From positions 782,001-846,000 of the forward strand of contig NZ_CAHJXM010000002.1 in the NCBI RefSeq assembly GCF_903645295.1: a DNA stretch of 64,000 nt, in the 5' to 3' direction. The translations under genes were made by a program, and so were the position numbers. Within the stretch, counting starts at the first letter, position 1. The number at the start of each line of letters is the position of its first letter. The notes beneath the pieces were generated by a model, which was given only the letters and a program-made list of their open reading frames with translations, had not been told where the DNA came from and did not search any database. This document shows positions 50,699 through 59,860 of this stretch, piece by piece. Source of the stretch: Bacillus sp. Marseille-Q1617. GTDB lineage: Bacteria > Bacillota > Bacilli > Bacillales > Bacillaceae_B.

Positions 50699-50812
50699 AG
50701 TCAGCGTATATCGAAATAAGTCAGCATAAATGAAAATTTGTCAGCATATAACTGAAAAAGTCAGCATAAAATGATATTTTTACGCATAAAAAGAAAAAAG
50801 TCAGCATAAACC
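50699..50812. repeat. Periodic array E: word GTCAGCATAAA, exactly every 20 bp
   Basis: Six units start at 50699, 50719, 50739, 50759, 50779 and 50799, with the word AGTCAGCATAAA (variants gcgtata, gcatata, tacgcataaa). The 8 bases between are variable and A/T-rich. The 510-bp gap 50432-50941 holds this array and, at 50908, a terminator. I see nothing else in it. Confidence 0.85.
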
Positions 50813-50905
50813 AAAGCCGGTGGGGAAGAAGTTGGTCCAGGCAGCCGAATTCCTCACCATTCGCCTCTTAAAATCTTCACTCAACATTAAAATAGGTCAA
50901 AAACA

Positions 50906-50938
50906 ATCACAGGAGCCTGCAAAGGCGCCTGTGATCAT
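50906..50938 (-). terminator. Terminator of the small minus-strand gene
   Basis: Stem atcacagg / cctgtgat extended by agcc / ggcg, followed on the minus strand by five T. Confidence 0.75.
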
Positions 50939-50941
50939 CCC

Positions 50942-51076
50942 TTATTGCTTTTTAAATTGGTTGTTTTGACTGTTTACTTTACCGCCGCCGTCTTCTTCGA
51001 CAGTCGGACCGGCATTGCCTTTCACACTGGCAGCACTGACTCCTGCCCTTGAAGGATCTTTTTTGCGTTTTGCCAT
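50942..51076 (-). CDS. Small basic protein of unknown function
   Basis: 44 residues: MAKRKKDPSRAGVSAASVKG, then NAGPTVEEDGGGKV and NSQNNQFKKQ. A strong GGAGGTG lies before the ATG and a terminator sits 4 bp past the stop, so the gene is real. Its size and composition resemble minor small acid-soluble spore proteins, but I do not recognise a defined family. Confidence 0.65.
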   Translation of the reverse strand: MAKRKKDPSRAGVSAASVKGNAGPTVEEDGGGKVNSQNNQFKKQ

Positions 51077-51230
51077 GAAAAAACACCTCCATTCATAAAA
51101 TGCCCGGATGGACGCAGTTTATGACTTAAAAATTCTGGGCTCTATACAAGGGGATTATGCTTTTAAACATTGTAAGAAGAAGAACCAGCAAAAAAATTTG
51201 TAAAAACCTTCATTTTTAAACGTTTAAATA

Positions 51231-51259
51231 TTGCGATATTTTAGAAAATCCGATATATT
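51231..51259 (+). promoter_or_regulatory. Promoter of the fadNAE operon
   Basis: TTGCGA at 51231-51236, 17 bp, TATATT at 51254-51259, a fair SigA promoter in the 322-bp gap before fadN. Confidence 0.6.
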
Positions 51260-51303
51260 ATAGATAACAGAAACTCACTCGGGTCTTTTTTTTGACCAAA
51301 AAA

Positions 51304-51321
51304 TGAATGAGTGTTCATTCA
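51304..51321 (+). promoter_or_regulatory. FadR operator before fadN
   Basis: TGAATGA, 4 bp, TCATTCA is a perfect inverted repeat matching the TetR-type FadR box of Bacillus. It lies downstream of the promoter and 80 bp before fadN, a roadblock-type position. Long-chain acyl-CoA would relieve repression. Confidence 0.85.
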
Positions 51322-51398
51322 AAGTTGTCCGGACTGCATAACCGGTCCGGTTATCCATTGAAATTATCATCACAATGCAAACAAAGGGGGAGAACACA

Positions 51399-53783
51399 TT
51401 GACGCGCAGAATTCAGAAAGCTGCAGTATTGGGATCAGGAGTTATGGGATCGGGAATTGCAGCACATTTAGCGAACATCGGTATTCCGACAATGTTATTA
51501 GACATCGTGCCACGCGAATTAACAGACGAAGATAAAGCAAAGGGTTTGACAGAAGAGAGCAGTGCATTTCGTAACCGCTTAAGTGAAAACGCTTTAAAAA
51601 AGCTTTTGAAACAGAAACCTGCACCTTTAACCTCTAAACAGAATTTATCGCTGATTACAGCTGGTAACTTTGAAGACGATATGGAGAAAATTGGCGAATG
51701 CGACTGGATCATCGAGGTCGTTGTGGAAAATCTGGAAATTAAAAAGAAAGTTTTCGAACAGGTGGAAAAATACCGTAAACAAGGAAGCATCGTCAGTTCC
51801 AATACATCTGGGATATCAATCGAGGCAATGTCAGAAGGCCGCTCAGAGGATTTCCAGAAGAACTTCCTGGGGACTCATTTCTTCAATCCGCCCCGCTACC
51901 TGAAGCTTCTTGAAGTCATCCCGACGAAGAAGACGGATGGGGATGTCGTGGACTTCATGAAAACATTCGGTGAAGATGTACTAGGGAAAGGCGTTGTCTT
52001 TGCAAAAGATACTCCGAACTTCATCGCGAACAGAATCGGAACATACGGCCTGCTTGTTACCGTGCAGGAAATGCTCAAAGGCGGCTACAGCGTCGGAGAG
52101 GTCGATTCAATCACGGGTCCAGCAATCGGAAGACCGAAAAGCGCGACATTCAGAACACTTGACGTCGTCGGTCTTGATACATTCGCCCACGTTGCGAAAA
52201 ATGTCTACGACCAGGTGGAAGGCGAAGAGAAGAAGGTATTCGAAGTACCGGCATTCATGCGTAAGATGCTTGATAATGGCTGGCTCGGAAGCAAGAGCGG
52301 CCAAGGGTTCTTCCTGAAGCAAGGCAAAGAGATCCTTGAATTGAATCCGGAAACACTTGAGTATGAGCCTCGTAAAAAGCTGAAAACAGCTTCACTTGAA
52401 ATGAGCAAGAATGAAAAGGGACTCCCGAATAAAATCAAGTCACTCATCTATGCGAAAGATAAAGCCGGTTCCCTTCTATGGAACATTCTATCTCCTGTAC
52501 TGACATACTCCGCAGAACTTCACGGTGAAATCGCGGACGACATCGTTGCCATCGACCGTGCCATGAAATGGGGATTCGGATGGGAGCTCGGCCCATTTGA
52601 AACGTGGGATGCGATCGGAGTTGAAAAGTCCGTCACACGAATGAAAGAAGAAGGTATAACCGTACCGCAGTGGGTTAAAGAAATGCTTGAAGCGGGACAC
52701 ACTCATTTTTATAAAGAAGAAGAGGGCGAACGGTATTTCTACCATCATGGAGAATACAAGCTTGTAGAGCGTAACCCGAAAGTAATCGACTTGAAGCTTC
52801 TGAAGAAGCAAGGAAAGCTGATCAAGAAAAACTCAGGCGCGAGCCTCATTGATATAGGGGACGGTGTGGCACTACTCGAGTTCCACTCTCCAAATAACGC
52901 GATCGGCCTGGACATCATCCAGATGATCAACTTCGCTGTAGATGAAGTGGAGAAAAACTTCAAAGGGCTTGTCATCGGAAATCAGGCGAAGAACTTCTGC
53001 GTGGGGGCCAACCTTGCCATGATCCTGATGGAAGCGCAGGATGATAACGCTTTTGAAATCGACATGGTCGTGCGTCACTTCCAGCAGGCCATGATGAAGA
53101 TCAAGTACTCCTCTAAACCGGTAGTCGCAGCGCCATTCGGCATGACGCTCGGGGGAGGAAGCGAAGTATGTCTGCCGACTGCACATATTCAAGCAAGCAT
53201 GGAAACGTACATGGGTCTTGTAGAAGTCGGTGTCGGCCTGATCCCGGGCGGAGGCGGAAACAAAGAGCTTTATATGAAACACTTAGCAAACCTTCCGAAT
53301 GGAGTGGAATTCGATCTTCAGAAGGTAGCGAATAAAGTATTTGAAACGATCGCAATGGCAAAAGTGTCGACGTCAGGCGATGAAGCGAGAGACACCAACT
53401 TCCTGAGTCGTGCTGATGGAGTGAGCGTAAACGGCGACCACTTATTATATGATGCGAAACAGGCTGCCCTGGCCCTCTTTGAAAGTGGCTACAAAGCGCC
53501 GATTCGCAGGAAGGTACCGGTAGTCGGGGAAACGGGATATGGCACTCTTTTACTGGGAGCGCAATCGATGTATCAATCAGGCTTCATTTCCGAACACGAT
53601 CTCCTGATCGCGAAGAAATTGGCTTACGTGATTGCAGGAGGCAAAGTGCCATTTGGAACCGAAGTTGACGAACAATACTTATTGGACCTTGAGAGAGAAG
53701 CATTCTTGAGCCTGATCGCTCAGCCGAAATCACAGCAACGAATGCAGCACATGCTTGTTAAAGGAAAGCCATTACGCAACTAA
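51399..53783 (+). CDS. fadN: 3-hydroxyacyl-CoA dehydrogenase / enoyl-CoA hydratase
   Basis: 794-residue beta-oxidation enzyme. NAD motif AAVLGSGVMGSGIAAHLANIG starts near residue 8 in order AVLGSG then GIAAHL; catalytic GTHFFNPPRYLKLLEV near 152; a second 3HCDH C-terminal domain in the middle; and the hydratase part with NFCVGANLAMIL, PFGMTLGGGSEV and GLIPGGGGNKEL near 530-620. It ends MQHMLVKGKPLRN like B. subtilis FadN. AAAGGGGGAG lies 6 bases before TTG 51399; an ATG at 51375 has no ribosome site. Confidence 0.95.
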   Translation: MTRRIQKAAVLGSGVMGSGIAAHLANIGIPTMLLDIVPRELTDEDKAKGLTEESSAFRNRLSENALKKLLKQKPAPLTSKQNLSLITAGNFEDDMEKIGECDWIIEVVVENLEIKKKVFEQVEKYRKQGSIVSSNTSGISIEAMSEGRSEDFQKNFLGTHFFNPPRYLKLLEVIPTKKTDGDVVDFMKTFGEDVLGKGVVFAKDTPNFIANRIGTYGLLVTVQEMLKGGYSVGEVDSITGPAIGRPKSATFRTLDVVGLDTFAHVAKNVYDQVEGEEKKVFEVPAFMRKMLDNGWLGSKSGQGFFLKQGKEILELNPETLEYEPRKKLKTASLEMSKNEKGLPNKIKSLIYAKDKAGSLLWNILSPVLTYSAELHGEIADDIVAIDRAMKWGFGWELGPFETWDAIGVEKSVTRMKEEGITVPQWVKEMLEAGHTHFYKEEEGERYFYHHGEYKLVERNPKVIDLKLLKKQGKLIKKNSGASLIDIGDGVALLEFHSPNNAIGLDIIQMINFAVDEVEKNFKGLVIGNQAKNFCVGANLAMILMEAQDDNAFEIDMVVRHFQQAMMKIKYSSKPVVAAPFGMTLGGGSEVCLPTAHIQASMETYMGLVEVGVGLIPGGGGNKELYMKHLANLPNGVEFDLQKVANKVFETIAMAKVSTSGDEARDTNFLSRADGVSVNGDHLLYDAKQAALALFESGYKAPIRRKVPVVGETGYGTLLLGAQSMYQSGFISEHDLLIAKKLAYVIAGGKVPFGTEVDEQYLLDLEREAFLSLIAQPKSQQRMQHMLVKGKPLRN

Positions 53784-53818
53784 ACATATAAAACCAATTC
53801 AGAAAGCGGGGGAACATC

Positions 53819-54997
53819 ATGCGTGAAGCAGTCATAGTGGCTGGTGCCAGAACACCAGTCGGAAAATCAAGAAAAGGGTCATTGGCAGGAGTGAGACCGG
53901 ATGACCTTGGTGCCCTTGTCGTAAAAGAAACATTGAAACGTGCGGGGAACTACGAAGGAAATATCGATGATTTGATTATCGGATGTGCGATGCCGGAAGC
54001 CGAGCAGGGATTGAATATGGCAAGGAACATCGGCGGCCTTGCCGGGCTTCCAAGTTCCGTACCAGCGATCACCATAAATCGATATTGCTCATCAGGTTTA
54101 CAGTCCATCGCTTATGCGGCAGAAAAAATCATGCTTGGGCACTCTGATACGGCAATCGCCGGCGGAGCGGAATCCATGAGCCTGGTACCGATGATGGGTC
54201 ACGTGGTGCGCCCGAACGCAAAACTTGCTGAAACGGCTCCTCAGTATTACATGAGCATGGGCCATACGGCAGAAGAAGTGGCGAAGAAATTCGGCGTTTC
54301 CCGTGAAGACCAGGATGCTTTTGCAGTGAGAAGTCACCAGAAAGCGGCAAAAGCGATTGCGGAAGGTAAATTCGATGATGAAATCGTACCGGTGGATGTC
54401 GTTCAGCGCTCGGTAAATGCAGAGAACAAACTGATTGAAAAGACATTCCAGTTTTCTAAAGACGAAGGAGTTCGTGCTGAAACGAGTTCAGACGTTCTTG
54501 CGAAATTGCGTCCCGCATTCAATGTAAAAGGCTCTGTGACAGCAGGAAACTCCTCTCAAACAAGTGACGGAGCAGCAGCCGTCATGGTGATGGACCGTGA
54601 AAAGGCAGATGGACTCGGGCTTCAGCCGATGGCGAAATTCAGAAGCTTTGCTGTAGCTGGAGTGCCGCCTGAAATCATGGGGATCGGCCCTGTCGAAGCG
54701 ATTCCGCGCGCACTGAAAATGGCAGGTCTTGAGCTGTCAGATATCGGATTATTCGAACTGAACGAAGCATTTGCTTCACAGTCGATCCAGGTCATCCGTC
54801 AGCTTGGACTGGATGAAGACAAAGTGAACGTAAACGGCGGAGCGATCGCACTCGGTCACCCGCTTGGCTGTACAGGTGCAAAACTGACCCTGTCACTCGT
54901 CCACGAAATGAAACGCCGCAACCAGCAATTCGGAATCGTCACCATGTGCATCGGCGGCGGAATGGGAGCAGCCGGGGTGTTTGAACTGATTGGTTAA
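53819..54997 (+). CDS. fadA: Acetyl-CoA acyltransferase (3-ketoacyl-CoA thiolase)
   Basis: 392-residue thiolase cleaving 3-ketoacyl-CoA. Nucleophile Cys in [14 protein letters not shown] near residue 85, GGAESMS near 115, His in [15 protein letters not shown] near 342-356, and the second Cys in [15 protein letters not shown] at the end. It follows fadN by 35 bp with AAGCGGGGG before the ATG. A 251-bp gap containing a hairpin repeat separates it from fadE, which in B. subtilis is much closer. Confidence 0.96.
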   Translation: MREAVIVAGARTPVGKSRKGSLAGVRPDDLGALVVKETLKRAGNYEGNIDDLIIGCAMPEAEQGLNMARNIGGLAGLPSSVPAITINRYCSSGLQSIAYAAEKIMLGHSDTAIAGGAESMSLVPMMGHVVRPNAKLAETAPQYYMSMGHTAEEVAKKFGVSREDQDAFAVRSHQKAAKAIAEGKFDDEIVPVDVVQRSVNAENKLIEKTFQFSKDEGVRAETSSDVLAKLRPAFNVKGSVTAGNSSQTSDGAAAVMVMDREKADGLGLQPMAKFRSFAVAGVPPEIMGIGPVEAIPRALKMAGLELSDIGLFELNEAFASQSIQVIRQLGLDEDKVNVNGGAIALGHPLGCTGAKLTLSLVHEMKRRNQQFGIVTMCIGGGMGAAGVFELIG

Positions 54998-55071
54998 AAG
55001 TTAAATGACTTGAAGATATAAATTTTTATTCGTCTTTTCTAAAGGATTCAATTTTCATTTAAGTGAATCTA

Positions 55072-55200
55072 GCTGTTGATTGGAGTGCAAGACGAAGACT
55101 CCTGCGGGAGAAGTGACCAATGTGAGACCCCGCAGGCGAAGCCGAGGAGGCTCACGGGTCACCCGCGGAAAGCGAAGTCTTGCACGGAAATCAACAGCGG
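55072..55200. repeat. Hairpin repeat element, intact copy inside the fad operon
   Basis: About 130-bp long-hairpin repeat of the kind scattered through Bacillaceae genomes. The outer arms are gttgattggagtgcaagac and gtcttgcacggaaatcaac, then gcggg / cccgc, GTGACC / GGTCAC, gtgag / ctcac and a small apical hairpin (ccgcagg...). It fills the fadA-fadE gap, so it is transcribed as part of the operon. Confidence 0.85.
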
Positions 55201-55248
55201 TGTTGAACACAGCCTTTCCATAAAAAAAACGTTAAGGGGATGTCAAAT

Positions 55249-57033
55249 ATGGCAAATCAAACAGATAAGTTGATTAAGGGTGGAAGTTTTTTAATTGAAG
55301 ATGTGAGCTTTGATCAAGTATTCACACCGGAAGAATACTCCGATGAACAAAAAATGATCGCGAAAACGACTGAAGACTACGTACTGAAAGAAGTTGTACC
55401 TGTCATCGACAATCTTGAAAACCATGAGTTCGATCATTCTGTGCGTCTATTGAAAGAAGCAGGGGAGCTCGGCCTCTTGGGAGCGGATGTTCCTGAAGAG
55501 TATGGCGGAATCGGCCTGGATAAAGTGAGCTCAGCTTTGATCGCAGAAAAAATGTCCAGAGCAGGCGGTTTCTCCATCTCCCACGGTGCCCATGTCGGGA
55601 TCGGGTCACTTCCAATCGTCCTTTTCGGTAACGAAGACCAAAAGCAAAAGTACCTTCCAGCATTGGCAACAGGTGAAAAACTTGCCGCATATGCATTAAC
55701 AGAGCCGGGTTCAGGTTCGGATGCTCTGGGTGCAAAGACGACAGCGAAACTGAACGAAGCAGGCACGCACTATATTTTAAATGGTGAAAAGCAATGGATC
55801 ACAAACTCTGCATTCGCTGATGTATTCGTGGTATATGCGAAAATCGATGGCGAGCATTTCTCGGCGTTCATCGTTGAAAAAGATTATCCAGGCGTTTCTA
55901 CAGGACCTGAAGAAAAGAAAATGGGAATCAAGAGTTCTTCAACCAGAACATTGATCCTCGAAGATGCTGAAATCCCTGCAGAAAACCTTCTTGGCCAGGC
56001 AGGAAAAGGCCATATCATCGCCTTCAACATCTTGAATATCGGCCGTTACAAGCTTGGTGTAGGTGCTGTCGGTGCGAGTAAGCGTGCGTTTGAAGTAACG
56101 GTTCAATACACCAATCAGCGCCAGCAGTTCAAGACATCCATCTCGTCTTTCAACCTGACGAAAGAAAAACTGGCGACGATGGCAGCGAAACTATATGCAG
56201 CTGAAAGCTCCGTATACCGTACAGTAGGTTTATTCGAGGACCGCATGAGCAAACTTACCGATGAAGAAGTCAAGAACGGAACCGAAGTAGCAAAATCAAT
56301 CGCCGAATATGCAATCGAATGTTCATTGAATAAATTCTTCGCAACGGAAGTCCTGGATTACGTTGTTGACGAAGGCGTTCAGCTACACGGCGGATACGGA
56401 TTCATGCAGGAATATGAGATTGAAAGAATGTACCGCGATTCACGCATCAACCGTATCTTCGAAGGCACGAATGAAATCAACCGCCTTCTTGTACCGGGGA
56501 CATATCTTCGTAAAGCAATGAAAGGTGAACTGCCGCTCCTTCAGAAAGCACAGGCTCTTCAGGAAGAACTGATGATGCTTATGCCAGAAGAAGTTAGCGA
56601 CGAGCCATTGGCACAGGAAAAATATCTTGTGAAAAACGCGAAGAAAATCGGTCTGATGCTTGCAGGATTAGCTGCTCAGAAGTTCGGAAAGGCACTCGAA
56701 AAAGAGCAGGAAATCCTTGTGAACATTGCAGATATCGTATCGAATGCATATGCAATGGAATCTGTCGTCCTTCGTACAGAAAAAGCGCTTGAGAAGGGCG
56801 GAGCTGAAAAAGCGAAGCAAAAACTTCTTTATACGCAAATCTTCTGTCAGGAAGCGTTCAATGAAATCGAAGCGCATGCAAAAGAAACGCTTGTGGCAAC
56901 AGAGCAGGGTGACACTCTACGTATGATGCTTTCAGCGCTCCGCAAATTCACGCGCCACACACCGATCAATGTGATCGCGGTTAAGCGTGAAGCATCTGAA
57001 AAGCTGATTGATGCTGAGAAGTATGTTGTTTGA
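55249..57033 (+). CDS. fadE: Acyl-CoA dehydrogenase
   Basis: 594-residue acyl-CoA dehydrogenase, first step of beta-oxidation. [17 protein letters not shown] near residue 148 binds [21 protein letters not shown] near 182 follows, and [24 protein letters not shown] near 370-393 plus [10 protein letters not shown] are the C-terminal signatures. A long C-terminal helical extension is as in B. subtilis FadE (same length). AAGGGG lies before ATG 55249; ATG 55240 is the alternative. Last gene of the operon, followed by a terminator. Confidence 0.94.
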   Translation: MANQTDKLIKGGSFLIEDVSFDQVFTPEEYSDEQKMIAKTTEDYVLKEVVPVIDNLENHEFDHSVRLLKEAGELGLLGADVPEEYGGIGLDKVSSALIAEKMSRAGGFSISHGAHVGIGSLPIVLFGNEDQKQKYLPALATGEKLAAYALTEPGSGSDALGAKTTAKLNEAGTHYILNGEKQWITNSAFADVFVVYAKIDGEHFSAFIVEKDYPGVSTGPEEKKMGIKSSSTRTLILEDAEIPAENLLGQAGKGHIIAFNILNIGRYKLGVGAVGASKRAFEVTVQYTNQRQQFKTSISSFNLTKEKLATMAAKLYAAESSVYRTVGLFEDRMSKLTDEEVKNGTEVAKSIAEYAIECSLNKFFATEVLDYVVDEGVQLHGGYGFMQEYEIERMYRDSRINRIFEGTNEINRLLVPGTYLRKAMKGELPLLQKAQALQEELMMLMPEEVSDEPLAQEKYLVKNAKKIGLMLAGLAAQKFGKALEKEQEILVNIADIVSNAYAMESVVLRTEKALEKGGAEKAKQKLLYTQIFCQEAFNEIEAHAKETLVATEQGDTLRMMLSALRKFTRHTPINVIAVKREASEKLIDAEKYVV

Positions 57034-57052
57034 TAAGTGACTTTTTGGTGAA

Positions 57053-57087
57053 AGGAACGGACCTCCGTTTGGGGGTCTGTTTTTTGT
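57053..57087 (+). terminator. Intrinsic terminator of the fadNAE operon
   Basis: Stem cggacctcc / gggggtctg with a 4-base loop and a long T run. Confidence 0.83.
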
Positions 57088-57118
57088 TTTTGGGGTCATT
57101 ATCTTGAGGGAGAGATAG

Positions 57119-57244
57119 TAATCCAGTCAACTATTGAATTAATTACGTCACCAATATAAATAATTCAATCATACATTTAAATAATTCCGTCACACCGCCT
57201 CATCATTCCCTCACAAACCCCATTGATTCAATCAACCGGTCAAA
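57119..57244. repeat. Periodic array F: word TAATTCCGTCA, exactly every 21 bp
   Basis: Six units start at 57119, 57140, 57161, 57182, 57203 and 57224, each TAATTNNRTCA-like (taatccagtca, taattacgtca, taattcaatca, taattccgtca, tcattccctca, tgattcaatca), with about 10 variable bases between. It occupies the gap between the fad terminator and the SDR gene, where gene order departs from B. subtilis. Confidence 0.78.
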
Positions 57245-57315
57245 TTCTACTATAGCAGCTGGTGTACGCACTCAATATCCGTTCTCTTGACGTATCCCTA
57301 AGTATAAATTATTAT

Positions 57316-57351
57316 ATGTTTAAACACTTAAACGTTTAAGCGTTTAAACAT
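57316..57351 (+). promoter_or_regulatory. 36-bp palindromic operator before the SDR-ArsR pair
   Basis: ATGTTTAAACACTTAAAC is followed by its complement GTTTAAGCGTTTAAACAT with a single mismatched pair. It lies 25 bp before the SDR start, where the ArsR-family product of the second gene could bind and repress its own operon. Confidence 0.75.
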
Positions 57352-57375
57352 AACGAAATAAGGTGGAAAATATAT

Positions 57376-58158
57376 ATGAAAAACAAAACCGTACTGATCA
57401 CAGGGGCATCAAGTGGAATAGGGCTTCATTTTAGTCATAAATTTGCTCAAGCGGGCCATAACGTGGTCCTCGTGGCGAGAAGTGAGGAGAAGCTGCATTC
57501 TCTTGCTGCAGAATTAGAAGGGAAATACAAGATCAAAGCACATGTTATCAAAGCTGATCTAGCCGAGACGGGAGCATCCCGTTTCATTTATGAACAAGTT
57601 ACGTCAAATGACATCGAAGTTGATATTCTCATTAACAATGCCGGGTTTGGATTGTTCGGTGAATTTGAACAGACTGAGATTGAGAAAGAAAAGGATATGA
57701 TTCAAGTAAACATTACAGCCTTGACCGAGCTTAGCAAGTATTTTGGAAAGGAAATGGTGAATCGGAAGAAGGGACAAATATTGAACGTGGCTTCCACTGC
57801 AGCCTTCCAGCCGGGACCATTAATGTCCGTATACTATGCCACGAAAGCGTACGTCCTTTCATTATCAGAGGCACTTGCGAATGAATGGGAGGAATACGGA
57901 GTGCAGGTGATGGCACTATGTCCGGGAGCTACTAAAACAGGGTTCAGTGATGCAGCCGAACTTCAGGAATCAAGACTCTTCCAGTCGGGCGTCATGACTG
58001 TTGAAGAAGTAGTAGAAGAAGCCTATAAGCAGATGGCCCATCAAAAGAAGGTAGTGATCATACCAGGGATGAAAAATAGAGTGCTCGCCGGGTCCATTCG
58101 ATTCATGCCGCGTAAACTGGTCACAAAGATTGTCCGCAAAGTCCAGGAACGGATATAA
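57376..58158 (+). CDS. Short-chain dehydrogenase/reductase (SDR)
   Basis: 260-residue classical SDR. Cofactor motif TGASSGIG is at residues 9-16, NNAG near 90, catalytic Ser in NVASTAAF near 140 and YYATKAY (Tyr-x3-Lys) near 154-160. The family is the DltE/YqjQ-like group acting on small carbonyl or lipid substrates. AAGGTGG precedes the ATG. It is co-directional with an ArsR regulator 31 bp downstream. The pair is an insertion relative to the B. subtilis fadE-yusI order. Confidence 0.9.
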   Translation: MKNKTVLITGASSGIGLHFSHKFAQAGHNVVLVARSEEKLHSLAAELEGKYKIKAHVIKADLAETGASRFIYEQVTSNDIEVDILINNAGFGLFGEFEQTEIEKEKDMIQVNITALTELSKYFGKEMVNRKKGQILNVASTAAFQPGPLMSVYYATKAYVLSLSEALANEWEEYGVQVMALCPGATKTGFSDAAELQESRLFQSGVMTVEEVVEEAYKQMAHQKKVVIIPGMKNRVLAGSIRFMPRKLVTKIVRKVQERI

Positions 58159-58189
58159 TAAAAGTGAATGAAGTAGAAGGGAGAATATT

Positions 58190-58492
58190 ATGGGGCAAAA
58201 AGCCATTGATACATTCCGTGCTTGTACTCCTTTATTTCAAGCATTAAGTGATCCGTATCGGCAGGACATCATTGTCCTTCTTGCTGAAAAAGAACCGCTT
58301 ACGGTCAATCAAATCACTGAGCATCTAACTCTATCCCGTCCGGCGGTCTCCCACCATTTGAAAATATTGAGAGATCAGCAGCTCGTCTCCCTTGAGCAGA
58401 AAGGGACACAGCGTTTCTATTCTTTAGAACTTGATCATGCGGTTGAACTTCTAAAGCAACTGGTGGGGACAATAGAAAATCACTGTGAATAA
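58190..58492 (+). CDS. ArsR-family transcriptional regulator
   Basis: 100-residue winged-helix repressor. LFQALSDPYRQDIIVLLAEKEPL near residues 13-33 and NQITEHLTLSRPAVSHHLKILRDQQLV, the recognition helix, near 38-64. It lacks the cysteine pair (CVC) of metal-sensing ArsR in that helix, so it probably senses a non-metal signal. AAGGGAG precedes the ATG. It likely regulates the SDR gene and itself through the 36-bp palindrome upstream of the pair. Confidence 0.9.
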   Translation: MGQKAIDTFRACTPLFQALSDPYRQDIIVLLAEKEPLTVNQITEHLTLSRPAVSHHLKILRDQQLVSLEQKGTQRFYSLELDHAVELLKQLVGTIENHCE

Positions 58493-58560
58493 ACCTTCTG
58501 TAAAAGAAGGAAAATAACGAAGGCTGTCGAAATTAGTCTAATAGGTAAAATCCTTAAACC

Positions 58561-58598
58561 AGGGAACGGTGATATATCCAGTTCCCTACTTTTTAATA
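58561..58598 (+). terminator. Intrinsic terminator after the ArsR gene
   Basis: Stem agggaac / gttccct with a 13-base loop, followed by ACTTTTTAAT. Confidence 0.72.
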
Positions 58599-58642
58599 TT
58601 GAATGATATATGCTGACAACCAAATCGAAAGGTGGTGGTAAC

Positions 58643-58999
58643 ATGTCATTGTCTTTTTATTCATATCCAAAATGCGGAACGTGCCGGAAAGCAAAGAAGT
58701 GGCTTGAAGACAATAACGCAGATTTTAATGAAATACATATCGTTGAAAATCCCCCGTCCAAGGACGAGCTGAAAAGCCTTTATGAAAAAAGCGGTCTGCC
58801 GCTGAAAAAGTTTTTCAATACCAGCGGGAAAAAGTATCGTGAACTTGGATTGAAGGATAAGGTGAACGATGCCCCTGATGAAGAACTCCTTGAGATCCTG
58901 TCTTCAGACGGCATGCTCATTAAACGTCCGATCACAACAGATGGTTCCAAGGTGACGGTCGGATTCAAAGAAGAAACGTTTGAAGACACCTGGAAATGA
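58643..58999 (+). CDS. yusI: ArsC/Spx-family protein (YusI)
   Basis: 118-residue thioredoxin-like protein of the arsenate reductase/Spx family. The redox motif is CGTCRKAKKWL at residues 11-21 (CxxC), and FFNTSGKKYRELGL and LIKRPI follow as in ArsC-like folds. Size equals B. subtilis YusI. GGTGG lies before ATG 58643; the extra codons of the longer frame are unsupported. Neighbour of gcvH as in B. subtilis. The true substrate is unknown. Confidence 0.88.
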   Translation: MSLSFYSYPKCGTCRKAKKWLEDNNADFNEIHIVENPPSKDELKSLYEKSGLPLKKFFNTSGKKYRELGLKDKVNDAPDEELLEILSSDGMLIKRPITTDGSKVTVGFKEETFEDTWK

Positions 59000-59146
59000 G
59001 GGTACATTCCATTTCGTGTAACCAGCTAATGGAAGCCCCTTAAACGGCTTATAAAAAGTTTCAAAGGAAACACTTTGTTTTCTTGCTTTTTTATAAAAGA
59101 GTGTGTCAATATTAGGTTGTATACCAAGTATTTGGAGGGATTTGAA

Positions 59147-59530
59147 ATGAGTACACCGAAAGATCTTCGCTATTCTGAAGAACATGAATGGGTCAAAACA
59201 GAAGGGGAAAACGTACGTATTGGAATTACTGCATTTGCACAATCTGAACTTGGCGATATCGTATTCGTGGAGCTGCCTGAAGTAGGCGACGAAGTTAAGG
59301 CTGACGAGCCATTCGGAAGCGTTGAATCAGTTAAAACTGTTTCAGAACTGTACGCACCGGTTTCAGGTAAAGTCGTTGAAGTAAATGAAGATCTTGCTGA
59401 CAGCCCTGAGTTTGTTAACGAGTCTCCTTATGAAAAAGCTTGGATGATCGTTGTTGAACCAACTGATGCTGGAGAAGTGGACAAGCTGATGACAGCAGAA
59501 CAATATGAAGAAATGATTAACGAAGGTTAA
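59147..59530 (+). CDS. gcvH: Glycine cleavage system H protein
   Basis: 127-residue lipoyl carrier of the glycine cleavage complex; in Bacillus it is also the relay for lipoate transfer to other complexes. [22 protein letters not shown] opens the fold, and the lipoylated Lys is in [19 protein letters not shown] near residue 64. TTTGGAGGG lies before ATG 59147. The other gcv genes are elsewhere, as in B. subtilis. A terminator follows directly. Confidence 0.96.
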   Translation: MSTPKDLRYSEEHEWVKTEGENVRIGITAFAQSELGDIVFVELPEVGDEVKADEPFGSVESVKTVSELYAPVSGKVVEVNEDLADSPEFVNESPYEKAWMIVVEPTDAGEVDKLMTAEQYEEMINEG

Positions 59531-59536
59531 TACCCG

Positions 59537-59576
59537 GGAACACCTTGAGTATATTCTCAAGGTGTTTTGTTTTTCA
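59537..59576 (+). terminator. Intrinsic terminator after gcvH
   Basis: Stem aacaccttgag / ctcaaggtgtt with a 6-base loop and a T-rich tail. Confidence 0.88.
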
Positions 59577-59623
59577 TTTGGGGCATTCTAATGGTAGATG
59601 CCATTAAAGAAAGGATGACCCCT

Positions 59624-59860
59624 ATGACTCTTGAACCAAAGAAACTGGATGTCACAGACCGTGTGACTGGAAAACTGAAAAATGGAGAGTTGGAATTGTA
59701 TCTTGATAATCAGCCGATCGGCAGAATGGCTGTGCCTCTTGAAGGGATCGCCATGGAACCTGATTTTGAAGCGAAAGAAAATAAAATTTTCCAAAACTAC
59801 ACCGCCACAGAAGGAACCGATGCACGATATACTGACTGTGACGAAGGCGGCTGGTGTTAA
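59624..59860 (+). CDS. yusG: YusG-like small protein (DUF2553)
   Basis: 78-residue protein, MTLEPKKLDVTDRVTGKLKN to the cysteine-containing C-terminus DARYTDCDEGGWC. Position right after gcvH and the length agree with B. subtilis YusG. Probably a small beta-barrel-like cytoplasmic protein; function unknown. GAAAGG lies 9 bases before ATG 59624, which is preferred to the ATG at 59615. A large repeat-filled gap follows. Confidence 0.78.
   Translation: MTLEPKKLDVTDRVTGKLKNGELELYLDNQPIGRMAVPLEGIAMEPDFEAKENKIFQNYTATEGTDARYTDCDEGGWC

Noticed and set aside
50699..50812. CRISPR array
   Set aside because: Units of 20-21 bp with 9-14-bp words and 7-11-bp spacers are far too short, and no cas genes are present in the window.
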